Source of the DNA: Ypsolopha sequella
Lineage: Eukaryota > Arthropoda > Insecta > Lepidoptera > Ypsolophidae
Length of the DNA stretch: 64,000 nucleotides
Reading direction: 5' to 3'
Assembly: GCA_934047225.1 (NCBI GenBank)
Contig: OW203986.1
Span: forward strand, 25,795,221-25,859,220
The notes below the pieces were generated by a model. The model saw only the letters and a program-made list of their open reading frames with translations, was not told the DNA's origin and made no database searches. Shown here piece by piece: positions 1 through 12,164 of this stretch; within the stretch, counting starts at the first letter, position 1; every line of letters begins with the position of its first letter. A program made the position numbers and the translations under genes.

Positions 1-597
1 TATTTTATTCATTAATTAAACAATGTAATGAAGTGTGGCGTAATAATTTTTCGTTCTAATATTTTTTTTATTATTATAGAGTTGTTTAAAATTTTAATTT
101 AGCATGTTTGTCCAATTTATTAATATTATCTGATTTAATTAATTTATAATTCAATGTTTTATTTTCGTGACAAATTAAATATATTTCTGGAAGTAACTAG
201 TCTGTATGTCACCAGGAATCCTAGTATGGAGGCTTAGTGTCACATTTTATTTATGTAAGTTGTTTCTTGGTCTCAATAAATACATTTTTCATTTTTTATT
301 TTCTTATTCTCTGTATTTCATGATTTAGTACTTAATTTAAAATCTGTACCAACAAAACCAGCATAATGGAAAAAGAAGCACGTAAATTTGGTCCAAGACG
401 TATAATTTAATGTTTAAACTATGGACAGCCTCAATTGAGACACACGGCATTGTTTAATTGTCGTTTTTTTATTGCGACGGCTGCTTGTATACTGCATATG
501 TATATATTATTATGATGAAACGGGGTGAGTGTCCCCGAGTGTGAACAGACCACGCAGTGTTTTCCTTTACAGTTCATCTGTGGTCAGTGAAAAAATA
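1..597. other. AT-rich sequence, no gene recognised
   Basis: I see no supported coding region here. An AATAAA-type signal lies near 276, just before a T-rich stretch, but no open frame precedes it, so it is not called as a gene end. Confidence 0.5.
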
Positions 598-697
598 CTA
601 AGCACATAAATTAGTGCATCCTTGACCGGCACGGCAGGACTTGAACTCAGGTCTCAAGATTAAGAATCCGGAATTTACCAACTGAGCTACCGCTGCC
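598..697 (-). repeat. tRNA-Lys-like SINE, copy 1
   Basis: Read on the minus strand, 624-697 resembles a tRNA 5' half and T arm: a GGCAGCGGTAGCTCAGTTGG start (A box), a CTTAAT anticodon-loop-like segment as in tRNA-Lys(CTT), and a GAGTTCAAGTCC B box. It runs directly into a non-tRNA body containing GCACTAATTTATGTGC. Related copies lie at 12561-12690 and 41693-41795 with the same tRNA-to-body junction. The acceptor and anticodon stems are poorly paired, so this is a tRNA-derived SINE rather than a tRNA gene. Confidence 0.75.
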
Positions 698-941
698 AAT
701 TATGAATAAAAACAAATGATAATGAAACAACGTCAACTTAAAACAGGTCAAGTTTGAAATGAGTTGGGAATATTTTCCGACAAACACCTAAGATAAGTTG
801 AATATCTTTGATGTTTTCCCTACGAGCACGTCACGGGGACGCGCGGACGTATCAAAAACGTGACAACACCTGACCGAAGTATTCTGGTTCTTTTAAACGC
901 AAACATTAGAATTTTTGGTTAAGACGCTACGGAAAAAAAAT

Positions 942-1073
942 CGACACTTTTAGAACTTGCATAGTTATCTACTTCAGTTAAGAAGGTATTATATTGATAA
1001 AATAGACTATTATTTTTGGAATCTTTTATCTTTGGAATTAAACAGAAACGCGATTGGAGAAATTCGGCTCGAT
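942..1073 (-). repeat. Dispersed repeat, inverted partner of 4365-4472
   Basis: The reverse complement of this segment matches 4365-4472 through several blocks: the CGAGC...AATTTCTCCAATCGCGTTTCTG end, a poly-A-rich centre with AATAATA...ATTTTATCAA, and the ACTGAAGTAGATA end. The two copies are inverted and about 3.3 kb apart. No coding potential is seen. Confidence 0.6.
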
Positions 1074-1400
1074 AAAATTATTTATTGAAATGAGGTCCTT
1101 TTCAACACCATTTCTCCTGGTTTGACAATTTGGAATGACATATGGACTACGATTATATTTTATTAGATAGGTTTTAACGGTATAGGACCAGCTTAAACGA
1201 AATTTTGATAGCAACTTGAGTCCATTTTATATTAATAAAAAACCGACATTTTGCTACTTTTCCTCGAATCCGTCCCTCTCGTACTGAGGGTTTTTTCGAA
1301 TATAGAGTAACAAGGACGCCAAAACATTTACATATCGCCTTAAACGAGTTTAGATAAAAAATAAATCATCAAAAAAACATTTTTATTTTATTTTTTAAGT

Positions 1401-1519
1401 TGTACAGTGGAGACCACATCAAGCTATACACTTGCAGTACAAAATTAGCCCCTAGAAAGAAGAGTATACGATAGGTACAAAGTTCAATGTGTCTTACTTG
1501 ATGCGGTCTCCACTGTACT
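1401..1519. mobile_element. Short hairpin element (MITE-like)
   Basis: Two 22-23-bp arms (1401-1423 and 1497-1519) are inverted complements with about one internal mismatch, sharing GTACAGTGGAGACC. They enclose about 73 bp without coding potential. The compact inverted-repeat structure fits a non-autonomous DNA element. Confidence 0.6.
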
Positions 1520-4364
1520 AATAAAGTTTGAGCCTTTGATGCTTTAATAAATAATTATTCTATTCTATTCTATTCTAATGCACAGAAGTTTCTTTTTAAG
1601 AAAGAGCAAACCTCGTTTTTAACACAAGGGAGCTTTACTAAATTAGGTACCTGCAGTTGAAGCTACGTTTTTGTGAACGATTTTAAGGGCTATGACGCTG
1701 TAATAAAAACTGCTGTCATACTGGCGTCCATACACTATCAAATAAAAAATATCCAACTTGTTTTAAATAAAATAAAAAAAACAGACAACGAGTTTTCTCT
1801 TCTTGACGAAAGTAAAAAAAACAATGTTAGAATACTTTCACTTAAATGGGGGCAAAATAAAATCTCGGTGCATAATATTGATTTCCTTACTTTTGAGTAA
1901 TAAATATACAATAAATGCGTTGTATAGCAATTTGCAAAAATTGCTTAATAATCATTTTATGCATGCATTACATTAACAAAAACACACGCGTGTTTTCCTT
2001 CTTTATGATGTGCATTTTGCACCGAGATTCTATTTACCACCTTGAGTAGAGATCAAATTGCACAAAATACACATACAACAATAGTACACTTGCGTTATAT
2101 TAAAGTATCATGTTATTCTAACCACCTTTCTATTAGACAACCGAAATACCCCAGGGAAAAATTTAAATAGATTACATCACGTAAATTCCCGCGTAGGGTT
2201 TGGACAGAAAAACCCTTTGCACCACGCCGTCATGCTCGTAATCTGTCATGCTTTTTGTGTCAAAACATGGCGCCTTTGTATATTAGTTGCTTTTCACTTT
2301 CCCTCTTTTTCACGGAGTTACTTAAGGCGGCTTACATAATAATGATGCCCTGAAAACCCTTCAGTGATGTATCGTAGAAGTTATTATTAGGGTTTTGTCA
2401 GTAAATATAAATCCTGATAGCTAAGATTTATTAACCGTCTGTCTGATTACTGCATTATAATAACTTGGAACTGTTGGGACAATCTATCTTCGACATTTAA
2501 ATCTTTCGATACAAGGTAGAAAAATAAATTACAAACAAATCCTCTGAGAAAAAATAATTTGAAATTTTTTAATACTACAAATAGGGCTCAATACATTATT
2601 ACTACGATTTATCGAACTAAAGGTTGTTATTGCCATTTTATCCCATTGGTGTGATATTTACCGATTTCGAGTATTCTGGTAAATATTTCGGGAATAAATC
2701 AGGTATATCTTTAAATTGCTTTTTGTGTTTCTTTTTTAATGATTTTTATATTTCTGAAGAAACGTTAAATTATAATTTACTTTAGATAGCTAATATTAAC
2801 TGACGATAAACGTGACGTTTTTACTGTCCTTATAACGTGTTTTAAAGTACCCCCACTTAAGAAACAAATATCTTTACAAATACAGATACTAATTTTAAAC
2901 CTGGAAGTAAGAGTCTTTAATAAGCAAAGAAAAGGGCGTTTCCTCCCTTTATAAAGCAGTAGCAATATACATGCCACCATAATTTTTATGAAACTAATAA
3001 AAAAAAGAGCAAAACAAAATTTTTTGTCAAAACTTTTTAGTGTTATTTTTTATATTCTAATGCAATTGTTTTTTTTTTCTTACAAACATAAACTCTATTT
3101 CTCTGCCCTATAAAGGACTAAACGGTCATCTGGAATTTCTGACACGGTATTTGGATATTATTGACTGCGTTGTTGATTGGCAACACTGGTTATTGCTCGT
3201 ATTGATAGGTGCAATCACCTTCATAGACAACCCACAATGCATCGTAATTGTACAGAGCTAGATCAATTACAAGGTCTATGTTCTTTGCCATAAAGTCTAA
3301 GATAGTGTTGTTGAAAGTATTTCATGGGATATAAACTGAAATGCACTGCACTCGCTGTTTCAGTGTTTCTTCGTAAGAGAAAATTTACGGTCCATTTACC
3401 TTACAGTACAGCTACTTTTACTTGATAGATGAGAAGTACGCAGTAAATAGCTATTAATTGTGTTACTTAGTTTACTGGCTTGGGTTACAATTCAACGGTT
3501 AAGTAAAATAATGGCAACTCTTATTGCAAAACTTAAATGTCTGTCCATCTGCAGCGCATCTCAAAAACAGCTGTGCTGGCCGACTTTGGCACGTACCCTC
3601 AGAAAACCTCTCGTCTCTTTTTTATTTTATTTTTTTAAATCACTTAACAGTATTATTGTGTACCATGGACCAGGCCTTAAGCATTGAACTCTATGTACTA
3701 GCCTACGTAATACCTCAGTGGCCTTAAGTCAGGCAGTATAATTGGTATTTTTATTTGTTACTGTGATTTTTGTAAGTACCCTAAATTAATTACAAGATCG
3801 AATAAAAACCTTCATATACATAACATTTTTCATTGTACAAGATGTTTTTCAAATCAATAGAATAAAATCAACATAATTTGGTAAATTATATTTACTCACA
3901 AGCAAGTCTGTCCCAATTTATGAGGAACACACACGAGAAAATATTCGCTTCAAATGAAGTCGTCAAATGGAATCATTACAAACACGTTACGTACGAAATA
4001 ACACAGTAGCAAATAACGGAGCAATAAAGATTTATTACTCGTGATTTTTTCTTGAAGCAACGAACAGAAAAATGATAATCTAGACTTGGATCGCAACTTT
4101 GGGCCCAAATAGCAGAATTGGATTTACAAATATGGAGATGTTACTTGTAGTTTTATCAGCTCGTGGTTTGATAAACTTAATCATTAAAGGTATTTATCTC
4201 GTGGCGATATTCCTGGTTTAAATTATCAGAAAGAGACATGGGCAACGTCGGAGAAAGGTTGCTATAGATTAAAAAGATAGGGCGCGATATACGCTGGCAG
4301 GGACGAGTGCACCTGCGCGGCAGATGTATTATCTATGACTGACAGTCGAAACCACGAGCGACCA
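1520..4364. other. Unassigned AT-rich DNA
   Basis: Only short open frames with no recognisable motifs occur here. No RNA gene, tandem repeat or terminal inverted repeat was found. A GC-richer patch at 4280-4364 has no recognised content. Confidence 0.45.
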
Positions 4365-4472
4365 TCGAGCTGAATTTCTCCAATCGCGTTTCTGAAAAAG
4401 AATCCAAAAATAATATACTATTTTATCAAAATAATACATTATTTACTGAAGTAGATATGTAAGTCGCACTTG
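4365..4472 (+). repeat. Dispersed repeat, inverted partner of 942-1073
   Basis: It matches the reverse complement of 942-1073 from CGAGCTGAATTTCTCC through CTGAAGTAGATA, with small indels. No coding potential is seen. It may be a fragment of an unrecognised transposon. Confidence 0.6.
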
Positions 4473-4719
4473 TAGATGGGTTCTTTTTTAAAAGTGCTAC
4501 GCCAAAGCCAGGGCTAATTAATAGTAAAATAACTTGTGTATTTTTTATTCGCTAGTTTTCTTTTATCACTTTTGACATTTAACTATCTAAATAGCCAGCT
4601 TAAACTCTTAGTACTATCTTTCAATCGCTTACATTTACCTAGTAACGTAATTTTACTTTTTCCTTCTTGCACTCGACCTCCTACTTTAAGTTATGCCGTG
4701 TAAACTAGCCATAACTTAA

Positions 4720-5057
4720 GAGTGGTTTCGCAAACGGGTTGTGAAAAACCTGCCTTTTTCTAATTAATCGAAACAAAACACTTAAATTCAAAATTCACTC
4801 AATAGTTATTCAACAAAAACTTATTACCTATGTATTGTGTTTGTTGCCATCGTAAAGTTGATATTTTGAATGAAAAAATTGTTGAAATTCTAATTTACAG
4901 AAACCAATGGAAACTTTGGAAAATGGCAGCATACACAATAAATACATAGATAATAAGGTTTTGTTGAATAACTATTGAGTGAATTTTGATTTTAAGTGTT
5001 CTGTTTTGATTGATTAGAAAAAGGCGGGTTTTTCACAATCCGGCTACGAAACCGCTC
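4720..5057. mobile_element. TTAA-flanked MITE, copy 1
   Basis: The element starts GAGTGGTTTCG and ends CGAAACCGCTC. Long arms (about 4720-4820 and 4965-5057) are inverted complements and include GGTTTTTCACAA and TTAATCGAAACA-like blocks. TTAA lies immediately outside both ends (4716-4719 and 5058-5061), the target used by piggyBac transposases. It encodes nothing. A second copy is at 33492-33755 and a fragment at 59158-59285. The superfamily is inferred from the TTAA flank only. Confidence 0.75.
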
Positions 5058-5127
5058 TTAATGAACCGTTACATGGTAACAAGTTAGTGCTATTTTCTTA
5101 TTTACTGCCGTGATAGAGGCAGAGCTT

Positions 5128-5408
5128 GGTGGTAGAGCTGGTACCGGGCCCAACCGAGGAGGCACTAACATCATATTCGCAAACCTAACCTGAACCAGGT
5201 GGCACAAACCAGGTGGCCCACAATGCCTGGGACCGACTGATGGTGGTATATCTAACCCCAATTACCGACCCTTACATAAAACAGACTGGTGATGGACAGA
5301 GGCGTATGTCAGTATGGGTATTTCTTTCAGGAGGACAACAAGAACCGGCGAAATCTTCTAAAGGGCTTATGTCCAGCTGTGGACGAAGACAGGCTGACGG
5401 ATGGATAA
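5128..5408 (+). repeat. SINE-like repeat with RTE-type 3' end, diverged copy
   Basis: This is a degraded member of the family best seen at 48366-48722. It retains GGTGGTAGAGCTGG at the start, the GACTGGTGATGG centre, ATGTCCAGCTGTGGACGAAG, and the GGCTGACGGATGGAT end. The 91-codon open frame across it is a by-product of the repeat. Confidence 0.7.
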
Positions 5409-5580
5409 ATGGCACGGTGACATGGCGGTATCATAAAGATAAAAACTTACGAGGTTGTTTAAGTAATAAATACATTTTTGAGCTGTAAATAAAAAAAAAT
5501 TATAATAATGTAACGCACAAAAATACTACATTATGTACTTTCTGAAATAAATTCATTCATTCATTCATTCATTCATTCAT
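5409..5580 (+). repeat. Probable LINE/SINE 3' tail ending in (ATTC)n
   Basis: An AT-rich segment ends in GAAATAA followed by about 7.5 ATTC units at 5551-5580. Non-LTR elements commonly end in such simple repeats after an AATAAA-like motif. No coding part is identifiable, so the assignment is tentative. Confidence 0.45.
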
Positions 5581-5913
5581 ATGTTTTGAAGAAACAAAAA
5601 AAAATGCAATTGGAAGAAACCCTGGTCAAAAAATCTGAGTCAAATGGGGAACAGCCTGAGAAAAAGTGCGCGAAACGACTCGAAAAAGTTAATGAACTGA
5701 CGAGCGGAGGCGTCACCATGGCAACGATTGGTGAGACTTCAAATGAAGAAAAATGTTGTTCGCTGTTTTGTACGGTGGCTTGAACGTCAACCTATCCAAT
5801 TGTAGTTCGTACTAGCCTTCCTCCCGTGACTCCGACCGCATTTATTCAATATCTGCCCCGTTTTCGGCTTGGGCGTAATTTTATCAACACCCCTTATAGC
5901 CTATATGTTGACC

Positions 5914-5995
5914 AAGGTCACTATGATGATAAAAGAAAATCAAATTAATTGAGTGGTTCACAAGTTAAAAAGGAACGTATATACAGACAGACAAA
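5914..5995 (+). repeat. Dispersed repeat fragment (partner 9523-9627)
   Basis: This segment and 9523-9627 share GGTCACT.(C/T)GATGATAA, then GAGTGGTTC...AGTTAAAA.GGAAC. and a final AAACATTCT/AAAAATTCT-like end. The order of blocks is the same in both. No coding potential is seen. Confidence 0.55.
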
Positions 5996-6250
5996 AATTC
6001 TACAAATGGTAGTTAAATATAACATACAAAGATAAGGCATAGCTAGGCAATATGTTAGGTATAGGTAAGGCTAGGTTTTATAGGTAGGTTAAAGGACTAT
6101 TTGTTCGTGTTTAGTTGGCAATCGATAACCTTTATGGATCGACATACGTCGCATTACTGAATTATTTCGTGTTTTCCAAAAATAAATACAGATCCATTAT
6201 AAAAGATCTTTCAGACAAAACACGTGCAAGATTCCTATCGGTGGTTCTCC

Positions 6251-6846
6251 AAAATCAAAATCAAAATCAAATAGTTTATTTTGCAAAGCAGGTATAGATA
6301 TATACACTTTTTACACGTCAAATTTAATCTAATAAAATATATGTAATAAAATAATAAATGTACATGAACTAAATTAAAGGTTTATTTAATTTATGTAGCA
6401 ATATATTTACGATTATAATGATAGGTAAAATATATATTATACAAGGTAAAATCCAATCAGCCGCCCGAACCCACACCGGAGACCCGGCCAGGGACCAGGA
6501 ACAAGATTCAATGATCACCAACCGAGCCCCCAGCACGAATCCAGGCGGCCGACCAAATCCCATCCTATATACTACATACTAATAGGTTACATATATAAAT
6601 ACATGCCTACCTCCGCCCATTCGATTAGTCTTGCTAAGAAGAAGGGCAAGAAACTTAGCCAGATCATGTTTTTTTTTTCAACATAAAACTTATACTATAC
6701 AATATATGACTTATATCTACTTTAACCAAGGGATAAGAAAATACAAGACAGCAGGAATTCAGGTTAATGAAAAAAAGAAAAACATATATATCTTTGTCTA
6801 CCTGTCTCATATAGTCCTTTTCCTTTTTCAGTCTGTAATCAATTAA
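6251..6846 (-). repeat. Interspersed repeat with GAATTT-type tail, copy a
   Basis: On the minus strand the element ends with TTTGCAAAATAAACTATTTGA followed by a short A/T-rich tandem tail, the usual 3' end of a non-LTR element. It is nearly collinear over about 600 bp with 43796-44406. Partial copies lie at 46063-46362 (-), 40044-40412 (+) and 45748-45822 (+). All share a GC-rich core around GGCCGACCAAATCCCATCC. A 64-codon frame within it recurs in copy b but is unlikely to be a gene. Confidence 0.8.
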
Positions 6847-7609
6847 TGTTTACCGTCTATAAATAATATATTCTATTAAATACTACGTCTATAAATACAC
6901 GTCTATAATATACGTCTATAAATACCGTCCGTCTATAAATATTCCTTCTAGAGTTTTAAAGAAATACGACAAGCGAGTGCTCTACGAGATTCAGAGCTTC
7001 CCTCCCTTAATGTATGTGTGAAAATTAAGAAGAAAATAGAAAAAAAGAATTAATACAAGAAGTCAAAGTAAAAATAAAGTGGTATAATTCAGCAAAATCC
7101 CTACGAGATCCCGAGTAGACTGCGTGCATATTACAGTATCGACACGTATAAAAGTATCTAGGGCTGTCCTTCTCAATTAATAAAAACACCGTATTAAACT
7201 GCAATACCCTTTTACAAAACATAATTTTAACCCTTCAGCCTCGTCAGTGACACCAACGTAATTAGAAAACTTCCAGATGAAATTAAACCCGTAACCAACA
7301 GGTTAAAAAAATCTCGGTTCAATCAGGAAAATTTTAATTGGAACAACAACCGACAAACAAGATGACCCATGTTACTGTGAATTTAAATAATATTGCTTCA
7401 TTTTGAGGTACAAAGGAATTCCCATTTGTAAGTTTTTATATATTTTTTTACATGTGGTTTATTTGGTGTGTAGTGTAGGGTTATTCAATATTAAATTAAA
7501 ATTTCTTTATTTCGGACAAACAAAGTATCCATAGTGTTAGTAACAAATAATAATAATCAAACAAACATAGAACCCTGTAATATTGGGGCAGCGATGTCAT
7601 TTTCCGTAG

Positions 7610-7820
7610 GTAAGTGTCGTTTAGCGTATGTATGCCACAATCCACGTAAGTTTCACATTGCGTGTGTGTCATTCTGCGCATGTGTCATTCTGCGTATGTG
7701 TCAATTTGCGTGTGTGTCATTCTGCGTAAGTTTCACATTGCGTGTGTGTCATTCTGCGTATGTGTCGTTTAGCGTAAGTGGCGTTACGCGTGGTTAAAAT
7801 GTGTCATTATGCGTGTAATC
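7610..7820 (+). repeat. Degenerate 16-bp tandem array
   Basis: About twelve imperfect units with consensus TGTGTCATTCTGCGTA follow one another. Variant units carry TTTAGCGTA or CACATTGCGTG in place of the last half. The 16-bp period is not a multiple of three, so the open frame running through the array is incidental. Confidence 0.8.
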
Positions 7821-8628
7821 GATCCAAAGTAAACGGTATCAAACTATCAAAAAAGAAAAAATGGCAAACAGCACAACAAACTCATCGATTTTCTTTCTGC
7901 ACGTGTAAGAGTACACGGAGTGTCCCTAATTTACGAAACTGAACATTATTCACGTGACGTGAACTTTCTTAACCAATTCTTTTATCTTAATCATCTATGT
8001 CGCAATAAAAAAATGAAGCACAATGCACATGTGTCCCAAATTGGGGCTGTCCATAGTTAAAGGGTTAAAGCACAATATAAGCTTACTTTAAAATATTTCG
8101 TACATTACGCTAACAACTCCTTTTCAGTAAAAAAAAACAACAATCTCACGCAATGTGACTTGACCCGACTCGCAGAATTTCTTCCTTCTTATATAACTGT
8201 CCCAAAATCTAGGATCGCATTAGAAAGGTAGCAAGTAGCGAGTGAAGAGACAGTAATGAGGAACATTCCTGAGATGCCTTCCGGAAGACGTCGCAGGTAC
8301 GTCCCGAACCGGTTTATTGGATTTCACTTGATACTGCGTCCTTTATAGAGAACTAAAGGAAATTTCATTAAGTTTGAAAAAGTGCGAGGAATGTTTGGTG
8401 CAGTGTTTGATTGTTGGATTGAAAGTCGGGTTTTCTTGTACCTACCTGTAGAATAGCACCTTGAAGACCATTGGTAAAAAAATTTTGGTTGTCAAAAAGC
8501 TTTACGCCGTGTAACATAGAAATGAGTCTGAGTCTTGAGATTCCGCCAAAACAATAATAGTCAAAGTACACAAAATCTTAAGTTTTAATACATCTCACGG
8601 GTTAAAGACTTTAGGGCGCATGCAGCAC
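7821..8628. other. No supported feature
   Basis: The stretch contains short open frames without motifs. I see no RNA gene, no terminal repeats and no tandem structure. Confidence 0.4.
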
Positions 8629-8782
8629 CCGTAGCACAGTGTTAAATCGCACGCGACGCAAGTTAGTTAAATTACGAGGAGCGTGACAAACTGTTTAATC
8701 GCAAAAACATCGTGTCATGCTCTTCGTACTTGTGATTCAACTAAGTCGCGTCACGCGCAATTGAACACTGTGCTACGAGGCC
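8629..8782. mobile_element. CGCGCG-arm MITE, copy 1
   Basis: The ends CCCGTAGCACAGTG and CACTGTGCTACGAGG are inverted complements. The inverted arms continue through CGCGACGC.A.TTAGTT and GTGATTCAACTAAGTCGCG. A second full copy is at 24611-24770 and a half copy at 9464-9528. It is non-coding, about 155 bp, and unusually CpG-rich at the arms. Confidence 0.75.
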
Positions 8783-9463
8783 AGATGTACGTTAAAAAAA
8801 TCTTTTTTGCCATACAATCTATTGTAACGATTTTTAGTAGACCTTGTTGTTCAGATGTTCCTGTAAACCAGCCGGTTGCAAATCCACAAGTATCTTTGAA
8901 TATAATCACATAATCTTCTGATCATACTGAACAATATTCCCAAAGAAACACTTGGAAATGAAAAAAAGTGTTACCCTCTCCGTTTAAAAACCTACTGAAA
9001 ATGTTTCTTGTGTACCATGTGAAATTTCTTTGGGAAAGATGTTTAGTTTGATGTGTGAAGTAAGCGGCTTCATTTAACGAGGCCTTCTTTAGGCGCACAG
9101 CGGCTTAGCAATTATAACCCGTAGTGTAACTGCCAGAAAGTTGAAAATCGCGTGCGCAAAAAGCACGCGAAACGATTCAGAACGAGTCTAATTTTAAGAT
9201 TAAAATCGACTAAAATTACAATATTGCATTTAGGTCATTTTTGAACTTACAACGGTTAATAAACAAGATTTTCGTATTGATAGTAAAATATGACACATAA
9301 AAATCAAATGGATTAAGCACAAAACCAAAAAAAACACTCAAAAAGAGACTATTTTGAAAAATAAAATCTATCGAGTGAAAGTTTTCCAATTGATTGCGTC
9401 TGTGGTAGATTCAGTATAATAGTTAAAAAAACTTAAAAAGGAAGGCCTCCTCTTAAACAAAAT

Positions 9464-9528
9464 GCCACGCTCCTGTGATTCCACTAAGTCACATCGCGCG
9501 CGATTAAACATTATGCTACGGGGCCAGG
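9464..9528 (+). mobile_element. CGCGCG-arm MITE, 3' half only
   Basis: It matches the right half of the elements at 8629 and 24611: CACGCTCC, TGTGATTCCACTAAGTCAC, CGCGCGATTAAACA and TATGCTACGGGGCC. The left arm is absent. Confidence 0.65.
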
Positions 9529-9627
9529 GTCACTGCGATGATAATAAAGATAACCGCATCCAAATCCGTTGAGTGGTTCTCGAGTTAAAACGGAACATAA
9601 ACCTATGTTTACAAACAAACATTCTAA
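9523..9627 (+). repeat. Dispersed repeat fragment (partner 5914-5995)
   Basis: It is collinear with 5914-5995, sharing GGTCACT, GATGATAA, GAGTGGTTC and AGTTAAAA. It directly abuts the MITE half copy, so one probably inserted into or broke the other. Confidence 0.55.
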
Positions 9628-10923
9628 AAAATAGTTTTGACTTCAGTAACTAATACCTCTACTAATAGCCCATTGAATATAAAATTTCACACGACTTTTT
9701 AAATGACTTACTGACATCCGGTCAACGTCCTCTGTGCACCTGATATATAGAGGAAAGACGCATTTTCGATGTATTGAAGTGCCTACATAAATGTGGAAAT
9801 GACACTCCATTAAATTCAATGTTTCACAACTACAAGACACTATTTCACGAGTGAGAAGCTGGCAAATTGCCGAGTCGACTCGGGCCGCTGCTGTAATCGA
9901 TCTCGATTACTTTTTCCTCGTATAATGACTGCCTCGAGAATTGCATCAAGTTGAAGATTGGAAATGGTTGATTTGGTTAACAGGAATGGAACTTTTAAAA
10001 GGAGATTCTGCTATAGCTCTCTTGGTGTAAACTGTACCATCCTGTTGCTTGAGACCCTTGTTTGAGATATTAGTTTTACATGCGTAAAAAGGGAATGTAA
10101 AATATGATTAAGAAGTGTGAATTTATATTGTAGTTTTAAGAAAACCACACACGATGTTCAATTTAAATTGTAGTTCTAAGTAATAGGTGTAAACAACTTG
10201 AAATTTTTAAGTACTCTCTGTAAACACGGTAAAACTTTAATGTTTTCTTGTTTCAAATAAAATACAAAGTATGTAGCTCTGTAAACATTTTATTTTTATA
10301 TTTTGTTCAAAACCAGCAAGGTGTCGATAAGATATTTGTAACAGAATTTCCAACTAAAATGAACCAAAAGAACTAATTCCCTGGCAGCAATATATCACCT
10401 TTTTCTCTGAAATATATTTCTGTTATAAGCTCTGAGTTCCTAACTTAGGTTATTGCTCAAAGCTATTGTTTTGAAAAGTGCTTTTTTTAATTTTCATATC
10501 TATGGCAACGCTTAAGTATATAGATATATTTATATACCTAAAACAGTACGAGACTAGTGGTACAAAATATATCACATAATTCGTGAAAAGAAAAGCACAT
10601 ATATTTCAGCTACTTTGGGGGATCTGTCAAAATGACTTCAAGGTTAAACGGCAGTCGTTTTACTTAAAACTGTATATTTATAAACGAAACTGAACTGTTG
10701 GCATGAATTACCATAGATAGACCAATATATTTTTAATTTCTTAGCAAGAAAAACAAAGTTAAGTTGTGCAGTTTTTACCGAGCGACTGATGTTCAAGAAT
10801 GACAACTGATTCACGCAAATAAAACTTGCGTCCTATGTATATCACGTGCAAAAATTTCAAAAATTTATTACCACACCAATGGCACAAAATAACCACTTAC
10901 AGAAAGTTCACTCCGCATAACTA
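9628..10923. other. No supported feature
   Basis: This is AT-rich sequence with short open frames only. No repeat shared with the rest of the window was noticed. Confidence 0.4.
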
Positions 10924-11060
10924 GCGAAAACAGGCGCACGCACACATATAGGTAGACACGTACGTCCGACGATCTCGGTTGAAGTTGGTCGAATGCCAAT
11001 ATGAAATCCTGCCGAGATCATCATACGTACGCGTCTATACATGTGTGCGTCTGTTTTCGC
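10924..11060. mobile_element. Imperfect hairpin element
   Basis: Arms at about 10924-10977 and 11012-11060 are inverted complements with several mismatches and a small indel. They begin and end with GCGAAAACAG/CTGTTTTCGC and meet at GATCTCGG/CCGAGATC. The enclosed spacer is about 34 bp. The structure suits a foldback element. Opposing short open frames across it are artefacts of the inverted repeat. Confidence 0.6.
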
Positions 11061-11476
11061 TCGTTGTATGGAGTCGGCCTTCTGGTAGTATCTATTTTGT
11101 GCCAATGGTACCAGAAACCTTGTATTTGTATCCCGCTTCATCAATAGCCGGGAACGGTGGTTTCTGCAGAATGCCGCTTCACACCTCGGTAAAATGTATT
11201 TCCTCACTCAGGAAATGAGAGGACACAACTGTGCTAGATGGTAGGTTCTCTTTGGATCCGAAACCTTCCTTCTTTTTAATTACACTTTTAGGTTTCTTTA
11301 CCTTAACATTATGATTACATTCATTTGTAGGTACTGGTTTCACAGGTTTAAAACTTGTGAAAAGAGTACAAAGTGAATTTAATAATGATGCTTTCCCTAC
11401 TTCACCAAATACAATAAGTACCTTTAAATTATTTTCTTTCCAAATAATGAAAAACCGAAATCCTTCTAGGATCACT

Positions 11477-11720
11477 TTGTTGTTCGTCTGTCTGTCTGTC
11501 TATCTGTCTGTATGTCTTTTGGTCCGTTAAGCAAGGCCCTTTTTCTCAGGCATATCGAATACCTACTAAGGTAAATCTATAGCTATAGCCTCATTCTGAA
11601 GTAAGAAATCAAGTTTCTAGTCCGACGCAAAAAAGGAATATACGACCTTTCAAAGAGTTATTTTCACACTAAAAAGCCAACTCACCGAAAGGTACGAAGG
11701 GATGTCTTTGAAACAAGCTA
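11477..11720 (+). repeat. Repeat fragment with GTCT microsatellite
   Basis: A run of GTCT/ATCT units at about 11488-11516 is followed by TTGGTCCGTTAAGC and AT-rich sequence. The same kind of GTCT run sits inside the larger family at 12165 and 23861, but the flanks here do not match that family, so this is a separate repeat. Confidence 0.4.
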
Positions 11721-12164
11721 GGGAATAAATCCGAAAATTATTAATTTCTACTTCTATGTGAAATAGTACTTGACCAACTTAATTTTGCAGTTTTTTTTCA
11801 TACATTCTGTACGTAACGATAATTTTGTTCAAACTTCTCAAGTCTTCATTTATTTGACTGGGATAACGGTATGGAACCCTCAGGGCACGAGACCTATTCG
11901 CACTTATTAATCATTCCCTACTATGAAGACATAATCAATACAGCAAATCGAGTGCATTTGTTTTTCCTACTAGCCTGGAAGCTATTGCAGGGACTGAATT
12001 ACCTGAAGACAAATGCAACAGCTGTCCCCTCCTATAAGCGACTTCTATCTTGCAATAGAGGAGGCAGGACACAAGTTGTGCCCATGTGACCTTTAGATTA
12101 GCAAGCCGAATCTCAACTTCTAAGGGAAGTTAAAAGAGACTTGACTTCGGGCGCAAATATACGC

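Noticed and set aside
624..697. Possible tRNA-Lys gene on the minus strand
   Set aside because: Boxes A and B are good, but the acceptor and anticodon stems pair poorly, and it continues into a body shared with two other loci, so it is a SINE.
7534..7797. Cys-rich frame over the 16-bp array
   Set aside because: The 16-bp period shifts frame every unit, so the Cys/Val pattern is an artefact of the repeat.
7610..7820. CRISPR-like array
   Set aside because: The units are contiguous and degenerate without unique spacers, and the genome is eukaryotic.
11179..11475. 98-codon minus-strand frame with a Lys-rich middle
   Set aside because: It reads somewhat like protein (GEVGKASLLNSL, then Lys/Pro-rich), but I recognise no family and see no splice sites or repeat copies. 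Left uncalled.
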